This document shows, in pieces, positions 10,801-18,637 of a stretch of DNA of 23,625 nt. Positions within the stretch are counted from its first letter, which is position 1, and every line of letters starts with the position of its first letter. Both the position numbers and the translations under genes were made by a program. Source of the stretch: CAZGNZ01 sp964527215 (GTDB lineage Bacteria; Fidelibacterota; Marinisomatia; SCGC-AAA003-L08; JACNLC01); assembly GCA_964527215.1 (NCBI GenBank), contig CAZGNZ010000048.1:1-23625 (forward strand). The letters run 5' to 3'. The notes beneath the pieces are model-generated. The model saw nothing but the letters and a program-made list of their open reading frames with translations, did not search any database and had not been told where the DNA came from.

Positions 10801-11385
10801 ATGCGAACGGGGGACACCGGCTGTGAGGAGTTCCCGTGTGCCGGTTTCGTAAACATGAATATCAATTTCGTGGAAAACCTCAAGTTCTCTGGTATCTGCG
10901 CTGTACCGGAACGGCACCACGCTTATCGTCAGAAGTTCAAGTCCGCGCATCACCTGCGGCTCTGATATGATGAGCTGCCGGTTTGGGTACACACCGCCGG
11001 AGCGGTAAAAATCCTGGTTTCTGATAACTGCCGCATCCGTTTCGGGACTCCAGTCAAGATCCTGGTAGGGGAAAATATCCACATTCGACAGTACCGTTGA
11101 TTCAATCACCTCAAAATCAGCATCGTATGCGATGCCCGGTTCCATCTGAAACATAGTTGTAAAAAGCGGCAGTTCAGGAAAGCCAATTTCAGTGGTGCTG
11201 CCGGCATTGGCGGCTTTAATTCGAAGCTGACCTTCAAACTCATCGACATGATATTCATCCATTGAAAAACGGATGCCGGTCACACCAGTATGATTTTCCC
11301 AAACCTGAAAGCTGGCATCGGCAGCGCTGAGAAAAACCGAAAAAACGGAGCATGCCAATATGGTTCGGACCATCAAATTCAACAC
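7849..11385 (-). CDS. Secreted gingipain-like C25 family peptidase with C-terminal dockerin
   Basis: Large exported protein of the peptidase family C25 type; residues are numbered from the ATG at 11391. A signal peptide spans about 1-26. A propeptide-like region covers about 27-210, the caspase-like catalytic region about 220-555 (LVGD at 290, VGR at 328, TCGTGDYG with the candidate catalytic Cys452), then several Ig/CARDB-like beta domains. At 1121-1178 are two dockerin EF-hand repeats, GDINQDGNVSVLDI and ADMNQDGIVNILDV. In gingipains the catalytic His sits in NYTGHG; here the equivalent is NYRGYLG (420-426), with Tyr in its place, although His434 lies close by. The Shine-Dalgarno AAGGAG directly abuts the ATG at 11391 but stands six bases from a GTG at codon 3, so I place the start at 11385. 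The dockerin occupies the place where Bacteroidetes relatives carry a type IX sorting domain. It may be a protease, a pseudo-protease or a cell-surface protein. Confidence 0.87.
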   Translation of the reverse strand: MLNLMVRTILACSVFSVFLSAADASFQVWENHTGVTGIRFSMDEYHVDEFEGQLRIKAANAGSTTEIGFPELPLFTTMFQMEPGIAYDADFEVIESTVLSNVDIFPYQDLDWSPETDAAVIRNQDFYRSGGVYPNRQLIISEPQVMRGLELLTISVVPFRYSADTRELEVFHEIDIHVYETGTRELLTAGVPRSHTFEPLYQSLIVNYDPSDREEDYQTPSVLYICGGGSNGAITHPYYNDLVEWRHKRGYVVYETHTGITGTTTNSIKDYIENAYDNYDPPPEFVALVGDVSGSFSIPTWSYSGGDSDHPYATLDGGDLLPEVLVGRISVESSTDISVVLSKTMNYERAVYMEDNWYEKAALVGDPTSSSGISTVITNQYIENIMVNWGMEDVRTQFSGSFASWMQNQLNEGILYFNYRGYLGTSGFSSSHIENANNGHKTPFVSFITCGTGDYGWGTEIIESFIRAGTVNSPKGGVAAIGTATAGTHTAPNNIIDMGVYDGIFAKQLGSAGAALFNGKLSLYNTYPSDPNSLTTKFSHLNNLMGDPSLHLWTDTPRILDVTYETEIGFGANFLLVQVNDESGIPVENARVTAVTEEDEIFISIFTDADGTAVVPLNTEYSGDVALTVTGHNLQPVEGEFTIVTEGPIISLGSSPIQIVDSGGNADGHLNPGETAALNIPLTNPGTETALNVSVYLETESEAVEVLTDTQVIGDIESGADLTVSFDISLADFATHLEELGLFLTLFDNSGTEWHALVNVEVQGGLILVDGYSLVTGYLSHGNAAELAVELNNLGSIPVQGVTGTVQTDNNLIEIENGDLFWGDIPAGAGAMSANSFMLTASGDIINGTVFNLELILSGSDGYSRTEFVPVQIGTATVMEPLGPDSYGYYIYDSEDLGYNLALPYDWIEIDPAYGGDGTSLNMSDSGYGHPYSQNTAHIDLPFTFTFYGEDYNEISISTNGWIGFGPTDMISFRNYPVPGAGGPSPMLAVFWDDLTTDNGGQVYYLIEDDYVIIEWSDMRTYDESSSETFQAILFDAITPTGDDEILLQYKDFNNTSNGNYDGYTPYHGCYSTIGIENHMGDDGLQYSFDDEYPPTAMPLEDETALFITTQQPLALMLGDINQDGNVSVLDIILAVNHTLNLDGGTLGPLERYLADMNQDGIVNILDVILMINTIIAI

Positions 11386-11391
11386 ATTCAT

Positions 11392-11397
11392 CTCCTT
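11392..11397 (-). promoter_or_regulatory. Shine-Dalgarno site deciding the C25 gene start
   Basis: Read on the minus strand this is AAGGAG, a full-strength ribosome binding site. It touches the ATG at 11389-11391 with no spacer, which is poor for initiation there, but lies six bases from the GTG at 11383-11385. That supports the GTG as the main start. The signal peptide is kept either way. Confidence 0.6.
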
Positions 11398-11502
11398 CTA
11401 GTTCTACGTTGGATCATCAATTAATTTGAAATTTCATTGCAGCAGTTCGGGCCGGGATAGTCGCAACTCAATCAGGGTTCTGCAACAGTCACAGTACATA
11501 TA

Positions 11503-11531
11503 ATTATTGGAATTATTCAATAGCCAATAAT
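11503..11531. promoter_or_regulatory. Inverted repeat between the divergent C25 and GH53 genes
   Basis: ATTATTGG (11503-11510) and CCAATAAT (11524-11531) form a perfect 8-bp inverted repeat with a 13-base spacer. It lies in the AT-rich 279-base spacer that must hold both divergent promoters. It could be an operator coordinating the two dockerin-protein genes; no known regulator motif is recognised. Confidence 0.35.
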
Positions 11532-11670
11532 CTGTGATTCGGTAATGTTAATAATAATATAGACGGCGTTTTATTCACAAATAAACAAATTTAAGAGATT
11601 GTAACAAATATTCAGGATACTCTCATTTTTCTTGTCTCTGCCGTCTGCGGGTCAGAGTGTAAATTGTGAC

Positions 11671-12972
11671 ATGATGAATGTGAATAAATTCCCGTTTACC
11701 GGTACAGCCATTGGCCGGTTGATTTTACTGACCCTGCTGTCTTTCGGCAGTACCGGTTATTTGCACGGTCAGAATATTGATTTTATACGTGGGGCCGACC
11801 TTTCTTTTCTTAGCCGGATTGAAGACGGCGGCGGAATCTACTTTGATAACGGAGTGGATTATGATGCCCTGCTGATGTTTAAAAATCACGGATTTAATAC
11901 CGTCAGACTCAGATTATGGCATTCACCTGACGAGGGGTATTCCGGATTGGAGGATGTGCTGACGATGTCCTCGCGCATCAAAGCTCTGGATCTTAAACTG
12001 CTGCTTGATTTTCATTACTCGGATACGTGGGCTGATCCCGCACATCAGACCACGCCGGCAGCATGGCAGGGTCTCGCGGTATCGGAACTGGCGGACAGTG
12101 TTTATCATTATACATCTGCGGTTTTGACGGCTCTGTCGCTTCAGGAGACACCGCCGGATTATATCCAGCTGGGGAATGAAATTTCGTGCGGTATGCTTTG
12201 GGATACGGGTCGGATATGTGAACCGTTTGACAATGATTCACAAAGACAGAATTTACTGCTGCTGCTGACTGCCGCATCATCTGCCGTTCATGAATCGCTG
12301 CCGCCGGACCACAATGTTCAGACCATCATTCATTATGCGGACTGAGGAAGCAATGCCGGATGCATCTGGTTTTTTGACCAGTTGATTGAGCAGGAATTCA
12401 ATTTTGATATAATCGGAGTTTCCTACTATCCATGGTGGCATGGAACGCTGAATGATCTGAACGGGAATCTGTCGGATCTTGCCTTCCGGTACGGGAAAGA
12501 TCTGCTTGTTCTGGAAACGGCCTATCCCTGGACTCTGGACTGGTTTGACAATGTGCACAACAACGTCGGACTGCCGGAACAGCTGGAAGAGGGGTATGAG
12601 GCCAGTCCTGCAGGGCAGGGGAATTTCTACAGCGACCTGCTGCGGCAGGTGTATGATTTGCCGTACAGCCGGGGAGTCGGAGTGGTGCTGTGGGCACCTG
12701 ACTGGATTTCGGTTCCTGATCTGGGCTCTGCCTGGGAAAACCTGACCCTGTTTGATTTTCAGGCCAATCTGCTCCAATCGGTCAGGTCTTTTGAGACCGG
12801 TGATTTAAATCAGGATGGGCAGGTGGACGTTGTGGATATTATTCAGCTGATGAGCTTCATTCTTCAGAATGCTGATCAGGGACTTGAGTTGTGGCGCGGT
12901 GACCTGAATATGGATGATGCTGCGGACATCATTGATATCGTTCTGATGGTTGACAGGATACTGACCGAGTGA
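11671..12972 (+). pseudogene. Secreted GH53 endo-beta-1,4-galactanase with dockerin, interrupted by an in-frame TGA
   Basis: Glycoside hydrolase family 53 enzymes cut beta-1,4-galactan in arabinogalactan type I. The frame encodes a signal peptide (1-34), then GH53 signatures: GADLS, LDFHYSDTWADP (about 112-123) and QLGNE with acid/base Glu170. After codon 224 there is a TGA (12343-12345), and the same frame continues without a shift: WFFD, SYYPWWHG (about 251-258), LETAYPWT with nucleophile Glu282, and a dockerin (GDLNQDGQVDVVDI and GDLNMDDAADIIDI) at about 374-432. The TGA falls where relatives have the first Gly of an RGG-like turn, so GGA to TGA is the simplest change. A truncated product would lack the nucleophile and the dockerin. 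The frame is open from a TTG at 11632, but the paired ATGs at 11671/11674 give a standard signal peptide. It may be a recent nonsense mutation, a sequencing error or a readthrough site. Confidence 0.85.
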
Positions 12973-12983
12973 ATGGATACAGA

Positions 12984-14480
12984 TCAACTGTCATTCAGCT
13001 GTTTTCGAATCGCATCGATAACGGTATCCAGAGCTTTGATTCGGGCATGCCACTTGCAGTTTGATTCTACGATTGTCCATGGGGCTGTGGGGGTGCTGGT
13101 GCGAAAGAGCATTTCCTCAACCGCAGTCTTGTAGTCCGTCCATTTTTCACGGTTCCGCCAGTCTTCTTCTGTGATTTTCCACTGTTTGTGAGGGATTTTT
13201 TTTCGTTCTTCAAACCGGTTCAGCTGAGTTTCGGAATCGATGTGAATCCAGAATTTGAGCAGAATGGTCCCAAAATTCGTGAGATGCCTTTCCATCTCAT
13301 TGATTTCACGGTAGGCCTTGCGCCACTCAGCTTCGCTGCAGAATCCCTCGATGCGTTCCACCATCACCCGGCCGTACCAGCTGCGGTCAAAAATGGCGAT
13401 ATGACCGGCTTTCGGCAGCTGATGCCAAAACCGCCAGAGATAGTGATGGGCTATTTCGGAGTCATTGGGCGCTGCAATGGGGATGACCTCATATCCGCGG
13501 GGATCCAGATTCTGGGTCAGACGCTTGATGTTTCCGCCTTTTCCCGCAGCATCCCACCCCTCATACACAATGACAACAGGAATCCTGCGAACATAAATCT
13601 GATGTTCCAGTTCTCTGATAATTTTCTGTTTTTTCTTTAATTGTGACCGATATTGACTCCGATTCAGAACCAAGTCCAGATTCACCTGATCCAGTATGGA
13701 TGCTTTCAGCTCGGTCGGAACCTGATGGATACTTCCGGCAGGCTGACATTTTTCATTTCGGGAACTGACCGTATGCTGCACCGCACGTTCCAACGCAGAC
13801 ACCATTGTATTGAATATTTTCAGAACCGCAAAGCGGCGGTCATGGGACTCGACAACCGTCCAGGGTGCAAAATCCGAATCGGTTTCAGCTATCATTTCCT
13901 CCGTAGCTGTCAGATAATCTTCATACTGCTGATGTCGATGAAGATCATCGTCTGATACTCTCCAGGCGGTGCTGGGGCTGGCAAGGAGTTTGTCAAAGCG
14001 GTGTTTCTGTTCCTGCTTGGAGATATGAAGGAACAGCTTTATCATTAATGTGCCGTCATCGGTGAGCTGTCTTTCAAAACTGCGGATATCTGTGAGTGAG
14101 CGGGCAACTTCCGCATTGTTGATCTCGGCGTCCACCCGGTCATTGAGCACCCTTTGATACCAGCTGCGGTCGAAGACAGCCATCCTTCCCCGTGCAGGCG
14201 TACGGTTCCAGAAACGCCAGAGAAACGGTCTCAGTGACTCTTCCTCGTTTGGCTTCAAAGTAGAAAATACGGTGAAATGGCGGGGATCAAGAGGCAGGAT
14301 CAATTCATTGATCAGCGTTCCTTTTCCGGCAGCGTCCCAGCCTTCAAACACCAGAATCACGGGTATTTTCAATTCAATGGCCTGTCTCTGCAAAGCTGCC
14401 AGTCGAATTTCCAGACCATCCTTGGCCTTTTTGTATTCTTCCTTCTGGACTTTTCGGGATAAATCAATATTATTCAGCAT
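12984..14480 (-). CDS. pap: Polyphosphate:AMP phosphotransferase (two-domain PPK2 class II)
   Basis: Transfers phosphate from polyphosphate to AMP, giving ADP. The protein has the duplicated PPK2 architecture of the Acinetobacter/Pseudomonas PAP family (about 500 residues). Numbered from the GTG at 14486, each half carries a Walker A (EGWDAAGKG ending at 56 and at 317) and a lid/Walker B region (FDRSWYQR at 105-112, FDRSWYGR at 366-373). The first half keeps GWDAAGKGT and RFWNRTP, so it is not obviously degenerate, although the second half is the better match to catalytic PPK2. A GTG at 14486 is possible, but GGAG sits only three bases from it and nine bases before the ATG at 14480, so I use 14480. 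The gene ends 11 bases from the convergent GH53 gene. It is divergent from ppk1, and together they allow polyP to be made and used to recharge AMP. Cytoplasmic. Confidence 0.95.
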   Translation of the reverse strand: MLNNIDLSRKVQKEEYKKAKDGLEIRLAALQRQAIELKIPVILVFEGWDAAGKGTLINELILPLDPRHFTVFSTLKPNEEESLRPFLWRFWNRTPARGRMAVFDRSWYQRVLNDRVDAEINNAEVARSLTDIRSFERQLTDDGTLMIKLFLHISKQEQKHRFDKLLASPSTAWRVSDDDLHRHQQYEDYLTATEEMIAETDSDFAPWTVVESHDRRFAVLKIFNTMVSALERAVQHTVSSRNEKCQPAGSIHQVPTELKASILDQVNLDLVLNRSQYRSQLKKKQKIIRELEHQIYVRRIPVVIVYEGWDAAGKGGNIKRLTQNLDPRGYEVIPIAAPNDSEIAHHYLWRFWHQLPKAGHIAIFDRSWYGRVMVERIEGFCSEAEWRKAYREINEMERHLTNFGTILLKFWIHIDSETQLNRFEERKKIPHKQWKITEEDWRNREKWTDYKTAVEEMLFRTSTPTAPWTIVESNCKWHARIKALDTVIDAIRKQLNDS

Positions 14481-15143
14481 GGACACACACTCCTTTTACT
14501 CCATATCTGCAACCGCGCAGGACGGGGCGAATGAAAAATGAGAATTTCGATAGCAGCCGGAATATCCAATCCGAAAAGATATTCGGATCAATTTGATTGT
14601 CAATATTAAGAAACTGGGCTTTTTAATGAAATGCGAAAATTCCATTACAGGATGAATGCGTGATGATTCCTTCGCCGGACAGGACTTTTCCAAGGCATAC
14701 CAACCTTGAACCAGGCTTTTAGAAATTTTTTGACTCGGTACGGGACCGACTGCTCTGCCCTTGACCTCGGCCCGCATATTTCCAACGGACATATTTCATA
14801 TCAACAAGGAGTTGGTTGATTCATAAACGTTTTGGACGGATGTGAGCGAGGAATGAGGAAAGCCGATTCGGTTTGAGAATGGCGGTCTCTCTATGTAATA
14901 TTATGACCCGGCAGATGGTTGATTTACAGACGGTTCTGCCCTTTCAATCACCCACTTATTCCAAGTTGTTTTTCACTGAATGAGCACATTGATGTGTTCA
15001 TCCAATGCAGTTGGATCTTCGGAAAAGCCTTCCCGGAAATCCGCTGATACCTCAATTGCCGATACAGATACGAGGTGGATTGATGTTACCTGATTTATTC
15101 CTGTTGAATCACTCAGACTATACGAGGGGAGTTAATTGATAAT
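14481..15143. other. Divergent regulatory spacer between pap and ppk1
   Basis: This 663-base stretch has no supported gene. A 98-codon minus-strand frame (14496-14792) has no recognisable features, and its end overlaps the pap ribosome binding site. Two adjacent palindromes lie at 14981-15016, about 130-160 bases before ppk1. A small TCGGT/ACCGA hairpin near 14733 has no terminator-like T-run. The length suggests long 5' leaders or several control sites, but no known riboswitch or Pho box was recognised. Confidence 0.5.
14981..15016. promoter_or_regulatory. Two adjacent palindromes upstream of ppk1
   Basis: The first is TGAGCACAT-TG-ATGTGTTCA (14981-15000), with eight of nine arm pairs matching. 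The second is ATCCAA-TGCAG-TTGGAT (15000-15016), a perfect 6-bp inverted repeat sharing its first base with the last base of the first. Such paired dyads upstream of an operon often bind dimeric regulators. No regulator is identified. Confidence 0.4.
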
Positions 15144-17228
15144 ATGGCACGCGTGAAAAAACTCATGAACAGAGAGTTAAGCTGGCTTTCATTTAATGAG
15201 AGGGTACTTCAGGAAGCCGCAGATCCCACGGTTCCGCTGCTTGAACGATTCAAGTTTCTGGGTATTTACTCCTCCAATCTGGATGAATTCTTCAGGGTTC
15301 GGGTGGGTTCGCTGAGACGGATGGCGGAAGCGGGCCGAAAATCCAAAGCCCAGTACGGCGGTCCTCCGAAAAAAATCCTCCATGAAATCCAGCAGAAAGT
15401 CATCAGCCTGAACGGCTCTTTTGACCGGACCTTTACTCGGCTTCAGGAGGAATTGAAGGACGAAAATATAATTTTTATTAATGAAAAACAGCTGGATCAG
15501 GAACAGGAAGCATATGTAAAAACCTATTTTGAACAGAAAGTCCGACCCCGGCTGGTTCCCATCATGCTGGATTCCATCGACACCTTCCCGGACTTGAAAA
15601 ACCAGGTAATCTATCTGACAATTCTTCTGTCCCGATCAGATAAAAACAAATCAGCAAAAGCACTTATCGAGGTTCCGGTCGATCTGCTGCCCCGGTTTGT
15701 GATGCTGCCGGAAAAGGAGCATTGTCATAATGTGATCATGCTGGATGACATCATCCGCTGCAATCTGCCGGAAATTTTTTCCATTTTCAAGTATGACAGA
15801 TTTGAAGCCTACACGATCAAGCTGACCCGGGACGCAGAGCTGGATATTGACGATGATGTGTCCATCAGTTTTTTTAACAAAATTGCCAAGTCCGTAAAAA
15901 TGCGCAGTCATGGAAGACCGGTGCGTTTTGTGTATGACCGGGAAATGCCGGCAGTACTGCTGAATTCCATTCTTGAAATGAACAATCTGACAGATTTCGA
16001 GAATATCATTCCGGGTTCCCGTTATCACAATGCCCGTGATTTCATGGGATTTCCCAAGATAAGAACCGAACGGTTTTACAATCCGCCGGTCGCGCCGCTG
16101 AAGCATCCTCATCTGCGAAAATATCTCAGTATGTTTGAAGCGATCCGCAAGCAGGATGTGCTCCTGCATTATCCTTACCAGTCGTTTCATTATGTCATTG
16201 ATCTCCTGAGGGAAGCGGCCATTGATCCCAAAGTGGTCTCAATAAAGATCACATTGTACAGGGTGGCAGAGAATTCCAATATCATTAATGCCCTCATCAA
16301 TGCCAGCAGAAATGGAAAATCGGTCACTGCCGTGATCGAACTGCAGGCGCGTTTTGATGAAGAAGCCAATATTCACTGGACAAAAGCGCTGGAGGAGGAA
16401 GGCGTACGCATTATTCACGGGGTTCCGGGGCTCAAGGTACATTCCAAATTGTTTTTGATCACGCGAAAAGAGGGAAAAAAACGGATGCGGTATGCCAATA
16501 TCGGCACCGGGAATTTCAATGAAAACACTGCCCGTATTTACTGCGATCATGCCCTGCTGACGTGCAAGCCTGAAATCACCCGGGAAGTTCAGAATGTATT
16601 CCGCTTTCTGAAAACCAATTACGAGCGAACCATTTACCGTCATCTGATCGTATCACCGTTTTACATGCGCAAGCGCATCTCTTCGCTGATCAGCCGGGAA
16701 ATCGCAAGTGCCAAAGAAGGGAAAGAAGCCTATATCTACGTAAAGCTGAACAGCCTCGTTGACCGGAGTTTCATAAATAAGCTTTACAGCGCAAGCCGTG
16801 CCGGGGTGAAAGTTCGAATGATTGTACGCGGTATTTGCTCTCTCCTGCCGGGAATTAAGGGTGTCAGCGAAAACATCGAAGTCGTGAGTATTGTGGATAA
16901 ATATCTGGAGCATTCACGTATTTTCATCTTCTGCAATAACGGGGATGAAAAGTATTTCATCAGTTCCGCGGACTGGATGATCCGTAATCTGGACAACCGG
17001 GTGGAGGTGGGGGTTCCAATCCTGGATAAAAATATACAGCAGGAATTGAGGGCATATCTGGATATCCAGTTTTCAGACCGAAAAAAGGCTCGAATCATTA
17101 ATCAGGAACAGGACAATCAGTATAAGAAAGATACCGGTGAAGATGGCATTCGTACGCAGGATGCCATTTATGAATATCTGAAGTCGCTTCTGAACGGAGA
17201 TAACAAGTTGGAGTCTGATGTCCGCTAA
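15144..17228 (+). CDS. ppk: Polyphosphate kinase 1
   Basis: Reversibly polymerises the gamma-phosphate of ATP into inorganic polyphosphate. At 694 residues it has the usual PPK1 length and four-domain order. The N-terminal motif MNRELSWLSFNERVL (8-22) and SSNLDEFFRVRVG (43-55) are family hallmarks. The C1 domain carries RFDEEANIHW (403-412) and the phosphorylated histidine His433 in LKVHSKLFL, followed by YANIGTGNFNE (450-460). The second active-site histidine is His590 in YLEHSRIF. The ribosome binding site GGGGAG is 12 bases from the ATG, longer than usual. It is the first gene of an operon: its last 11 bases overlap the CHAD gene, so translation is probably coupled. Peripheral inner-membrane or cytoplasmic enzyme. 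Confidence 0.98.
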   Translation: MARVKKLMNRELSWLSFNERVLQEAADPTVPLLERFKFLGIYSSNLDEFFRVRVGSLRRMAEAGRKSKAQYGGPPKKILHEIQQKVISLNGSFDRTFTRLQEELKDENIIFINEKQLDQEQEAYVKTYFEQKVRPRLVPIMLDSIDTFPDLKNQVIYLTILLSRSDKNKSAKALIEVPVDLLPRFVMLPEKEHCHNVIMLDDIIRCNLPEIFSIFKYDRFEAYTIKLTRDAELDIDDDVSISFFNKIAKSVKMRSHGRPVRFVYDREMPAVLLNSILEMNNLTDFENIIPGSRYHNARDFMGFPKIRTERFYNPPVAPLKHPHLRKYLSMFEAIRKQDVLLHYPYQSFHYVIDLLREAAIDPKVVSIKITLYRVAENSNIINALINASRNGKSVTAVIELQARFDEEANIHWTKALEEEGVRIIHGVPGLKVHSKLFLITRKEGKKRMRYANIGTGNFNENTARIYCDHALLTCKPEITREVQNVFRFLKTNYERTIYRHLIVSPFYMRKRISSLISREIASAKEGKEAYIYVKLNSLVDRSFINKLYSASRAGVKVRMIVRGICSLLPGIKGVSENIEVVSIVDKYLEHSRIFIFCNNGDEKYFISSADWMIRNLDNRVEVGVPILDKNIQQELRAYLDIQFSDRKKARIINQEQDNQYKKDTGEDGIRTQDAIYEYLKSLLNGDNKLESDVR

Positions 17229-18171
17229 ACTGATTATCGATCTCAGCCCGGACATGCCTGCCGGAGACGCCGTCATCAAAATATTCCGCAGCCTGATAAT
17301 AATAACCGAACAGAATGTGGACGGTGTCATTGCAGATGAAAATATTGAATTTCTCCATGATTTCAGGGTATCAATCCGGAAAACACGAAGCGGGCTTGGT
17401 CAGTTCAAAAAAATCCTGATGTCGGGCCAGCGCCGGCGCTGCCAGAAGATGTTTAAGGATATGGCGCAGCGCAGCAATCGTCTTCGGGACCTGGATGTTA
17501 TCCTGGAAAGCTGGTTTGGTGAGTCAGGATCACTGGATTTGGCGTTTCAGAATCGGCTGGAAGCCTACCGCCTTTATCTTCAGAATAGCCGAAAAGCTGA
17601 ACAGGATGAATTTTCAGAATATCTCGCATCACCCGGATTCTCCGAAAGCCTGGATCAATGGCATCGGTTGCTGGACAGCGGGCCGATACTGAAATCTCCT
17701 CTACCAGAAATTTCAACGAAAGATTATGCAGATAATACAATCTGGAAGCGAGCGGTCAAGGTTCTTCGGTCCGGAAGCAGGATCAGCCATCAGAGTCCTG
17801 ATCACGATCTTCACCGGCTGCGAATCAACGGTAAAAAGCTTAGATATCTTCTGGAGTTTTACTCAAGCCTTTATCCTGCGAACGTCATTGCTGAACTGAT
17901 GAGCTGCCTGAAGAGGATACAGGACCACCTTGGCGACTATAATGATCTGGTTAATCAGTTGATAGAGTTGAATTTGTTTATATCAAAAGAACCTGATGCG
18001 AACGGATCTGAAACGGACAGCGGGAGCGCGGTCACGGAACTGCGGGGAATTCTGGAAAGCGGACTGACTGAAAAAAGGCAGATGTTTGATTCTGCCTATT
18101 CGGAGTTCAGCCAGATGGAACATCTGTTTAAATCTCTGATGTCATTGGAAACACGGTCGAATGGGCAATGA
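17218..18171 (+). CDS. CHAD domain protein
   Basis: CHAD is a helical domain with conserved histidines; characterised members bind inorganic polyphosphate in a basic groove. This 317-residue protein is a single CHAD domain with the two symmetrical motifs HDFRVSIRKTRS (47-58) and HRLRINGKKLRYLLEF (199-214), plus RLRDLDV (88-94) and QDHLGDYNDL (235-244). No catalytic CYTH (triphosphate tunnel) domain is fused, so it is likely a binding or targeting factor. The ATG lies inside the end of ppk1 (11-base overlap, GGAG four bases upstream), and the Nudix gene overlaps its end by 11 bases. This placement supports polyP as the ligand and a role next to PPK1, for example on polyP granules. Confidence 0.93.
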   Translation: MSAKLIIDLSPDMPAGDAVIKIFRSLIIITEQNVDGVIADENIEFLHDFRVSIRKTRSGLGQFKKILMSGQRRRCQKMFKDMAQRSNRLRDLDVILESWFGESGSLDLAFQNRLEAYRLYLQNSRKAEQDEFSEYLASPGFSESLDQWHRLLDSGPILKSPLPEISTKDYADNTIWKRAVKVLRSGSRISHQSPDHDLHRLRINGKKLRYLLEFYSSLYPANVIAELMSCLKRIQDHLGDYNDLVNQLIELNLFISKEPDANGSETDSGSAVTELRGILESGLTEKRQMFDSAYSEFSQMEHLFKSLMSLETRSNGQ

Positions 18172-18637
18172 ATGGCAGATTCATGAAAGCTGGATTTACC
18201 GTCAGTCGGCGGTCGTTCCCTATCGATTCCGGAACGGGGAGCTGGAAATTCTGCTTATTTCATCCCGTAAAAAGAAACACTGGGTTATTCCGAAGGGGAT
18301 TGTTGAGCCGGAATTAACCCCTCTTGACTCTGCGGTTAAGGAAGCCTGGGAGGAAGCGGGCGTTACCGGCAGCGTACCCGCGAACGGCAGCATCGGAAAC
18401 TATAAATACCGGAAATGGGGCGGAACCTGCCGGGTTCAGGTATTTCTGCTGGCTGTTACTGAAATCGTGGAGGACTGGCCTGAATCCGGCTTCAGGGATC
18501 GGAAGTGGGTGAAGGTTCATGAAGCGGTGAAGATGACGGAAGATCAGGCTGGACTTCAGAAGATCCTTCGCAGTCTTCCAGAGTCACTGAAGCTGTTTGC
18601 AGCTGACAGGGATACTGAAAGGGAAATCGAATTATGA
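18161..18637 (+). CDS. Nudix hydrolase (diphosphoinositol-polyphosphatase-like type)
   Basis: Nudix enzymes hydrolyse nucleoside diphosphates linked to another group, and some cleave inositol pyrophosphates or polyP. The Nudix box is at residues 46-68: the KEAWEEAGV core (60-68) matches REUXEEXGU with Lys for Arg, preserving the metal-binding Glu pair. The upstream Glu of the consensus GX5EX7 is Leu52, within IPKGIVEPELTP, a variation I recall from the PKG-type subfamily close to DIPP enzymes. The frame overlaps the CHAD gene by 11 bases and the phosphatase gene by four (ATGA), so all three are probably co-translated. The substrate is unknown: polyP ends, diadenosine polyphosphates or an inositol-pyrophosphate-like molecule are candidates. 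Cytoplasmic; no signal peptide. Confidence 0.9.
   Translation: MGNEWQIHESWIYRQSAVVPYRFRNGELEILLISSRKKKHWVIPKGIVEPELTPLDSAVKEAWEEAGVTGSVPANGSIGNYKYRKWGGTCRVQVFLLAVTEIVEDWPESGFRDRKWVKVHEAVKMTEDQAGLQKILRSLPESLKLFAADRDTEREIEL

Noticed and set aside
12343..12345. Selenocysteine or genome-wide TGA-as-glycine recoding
   Set aside because: The aligned residue is Gly, not Cys; no SECIS-like hairpin is evident after the codon; and several intact genes in the window end at TGA.
14496..14792. 98-codon minus-strand frame upstream of pap
   Set aside because: No recognisable domain, no good ribosome binding site, and its end overlaps the pap ribosome binding site.
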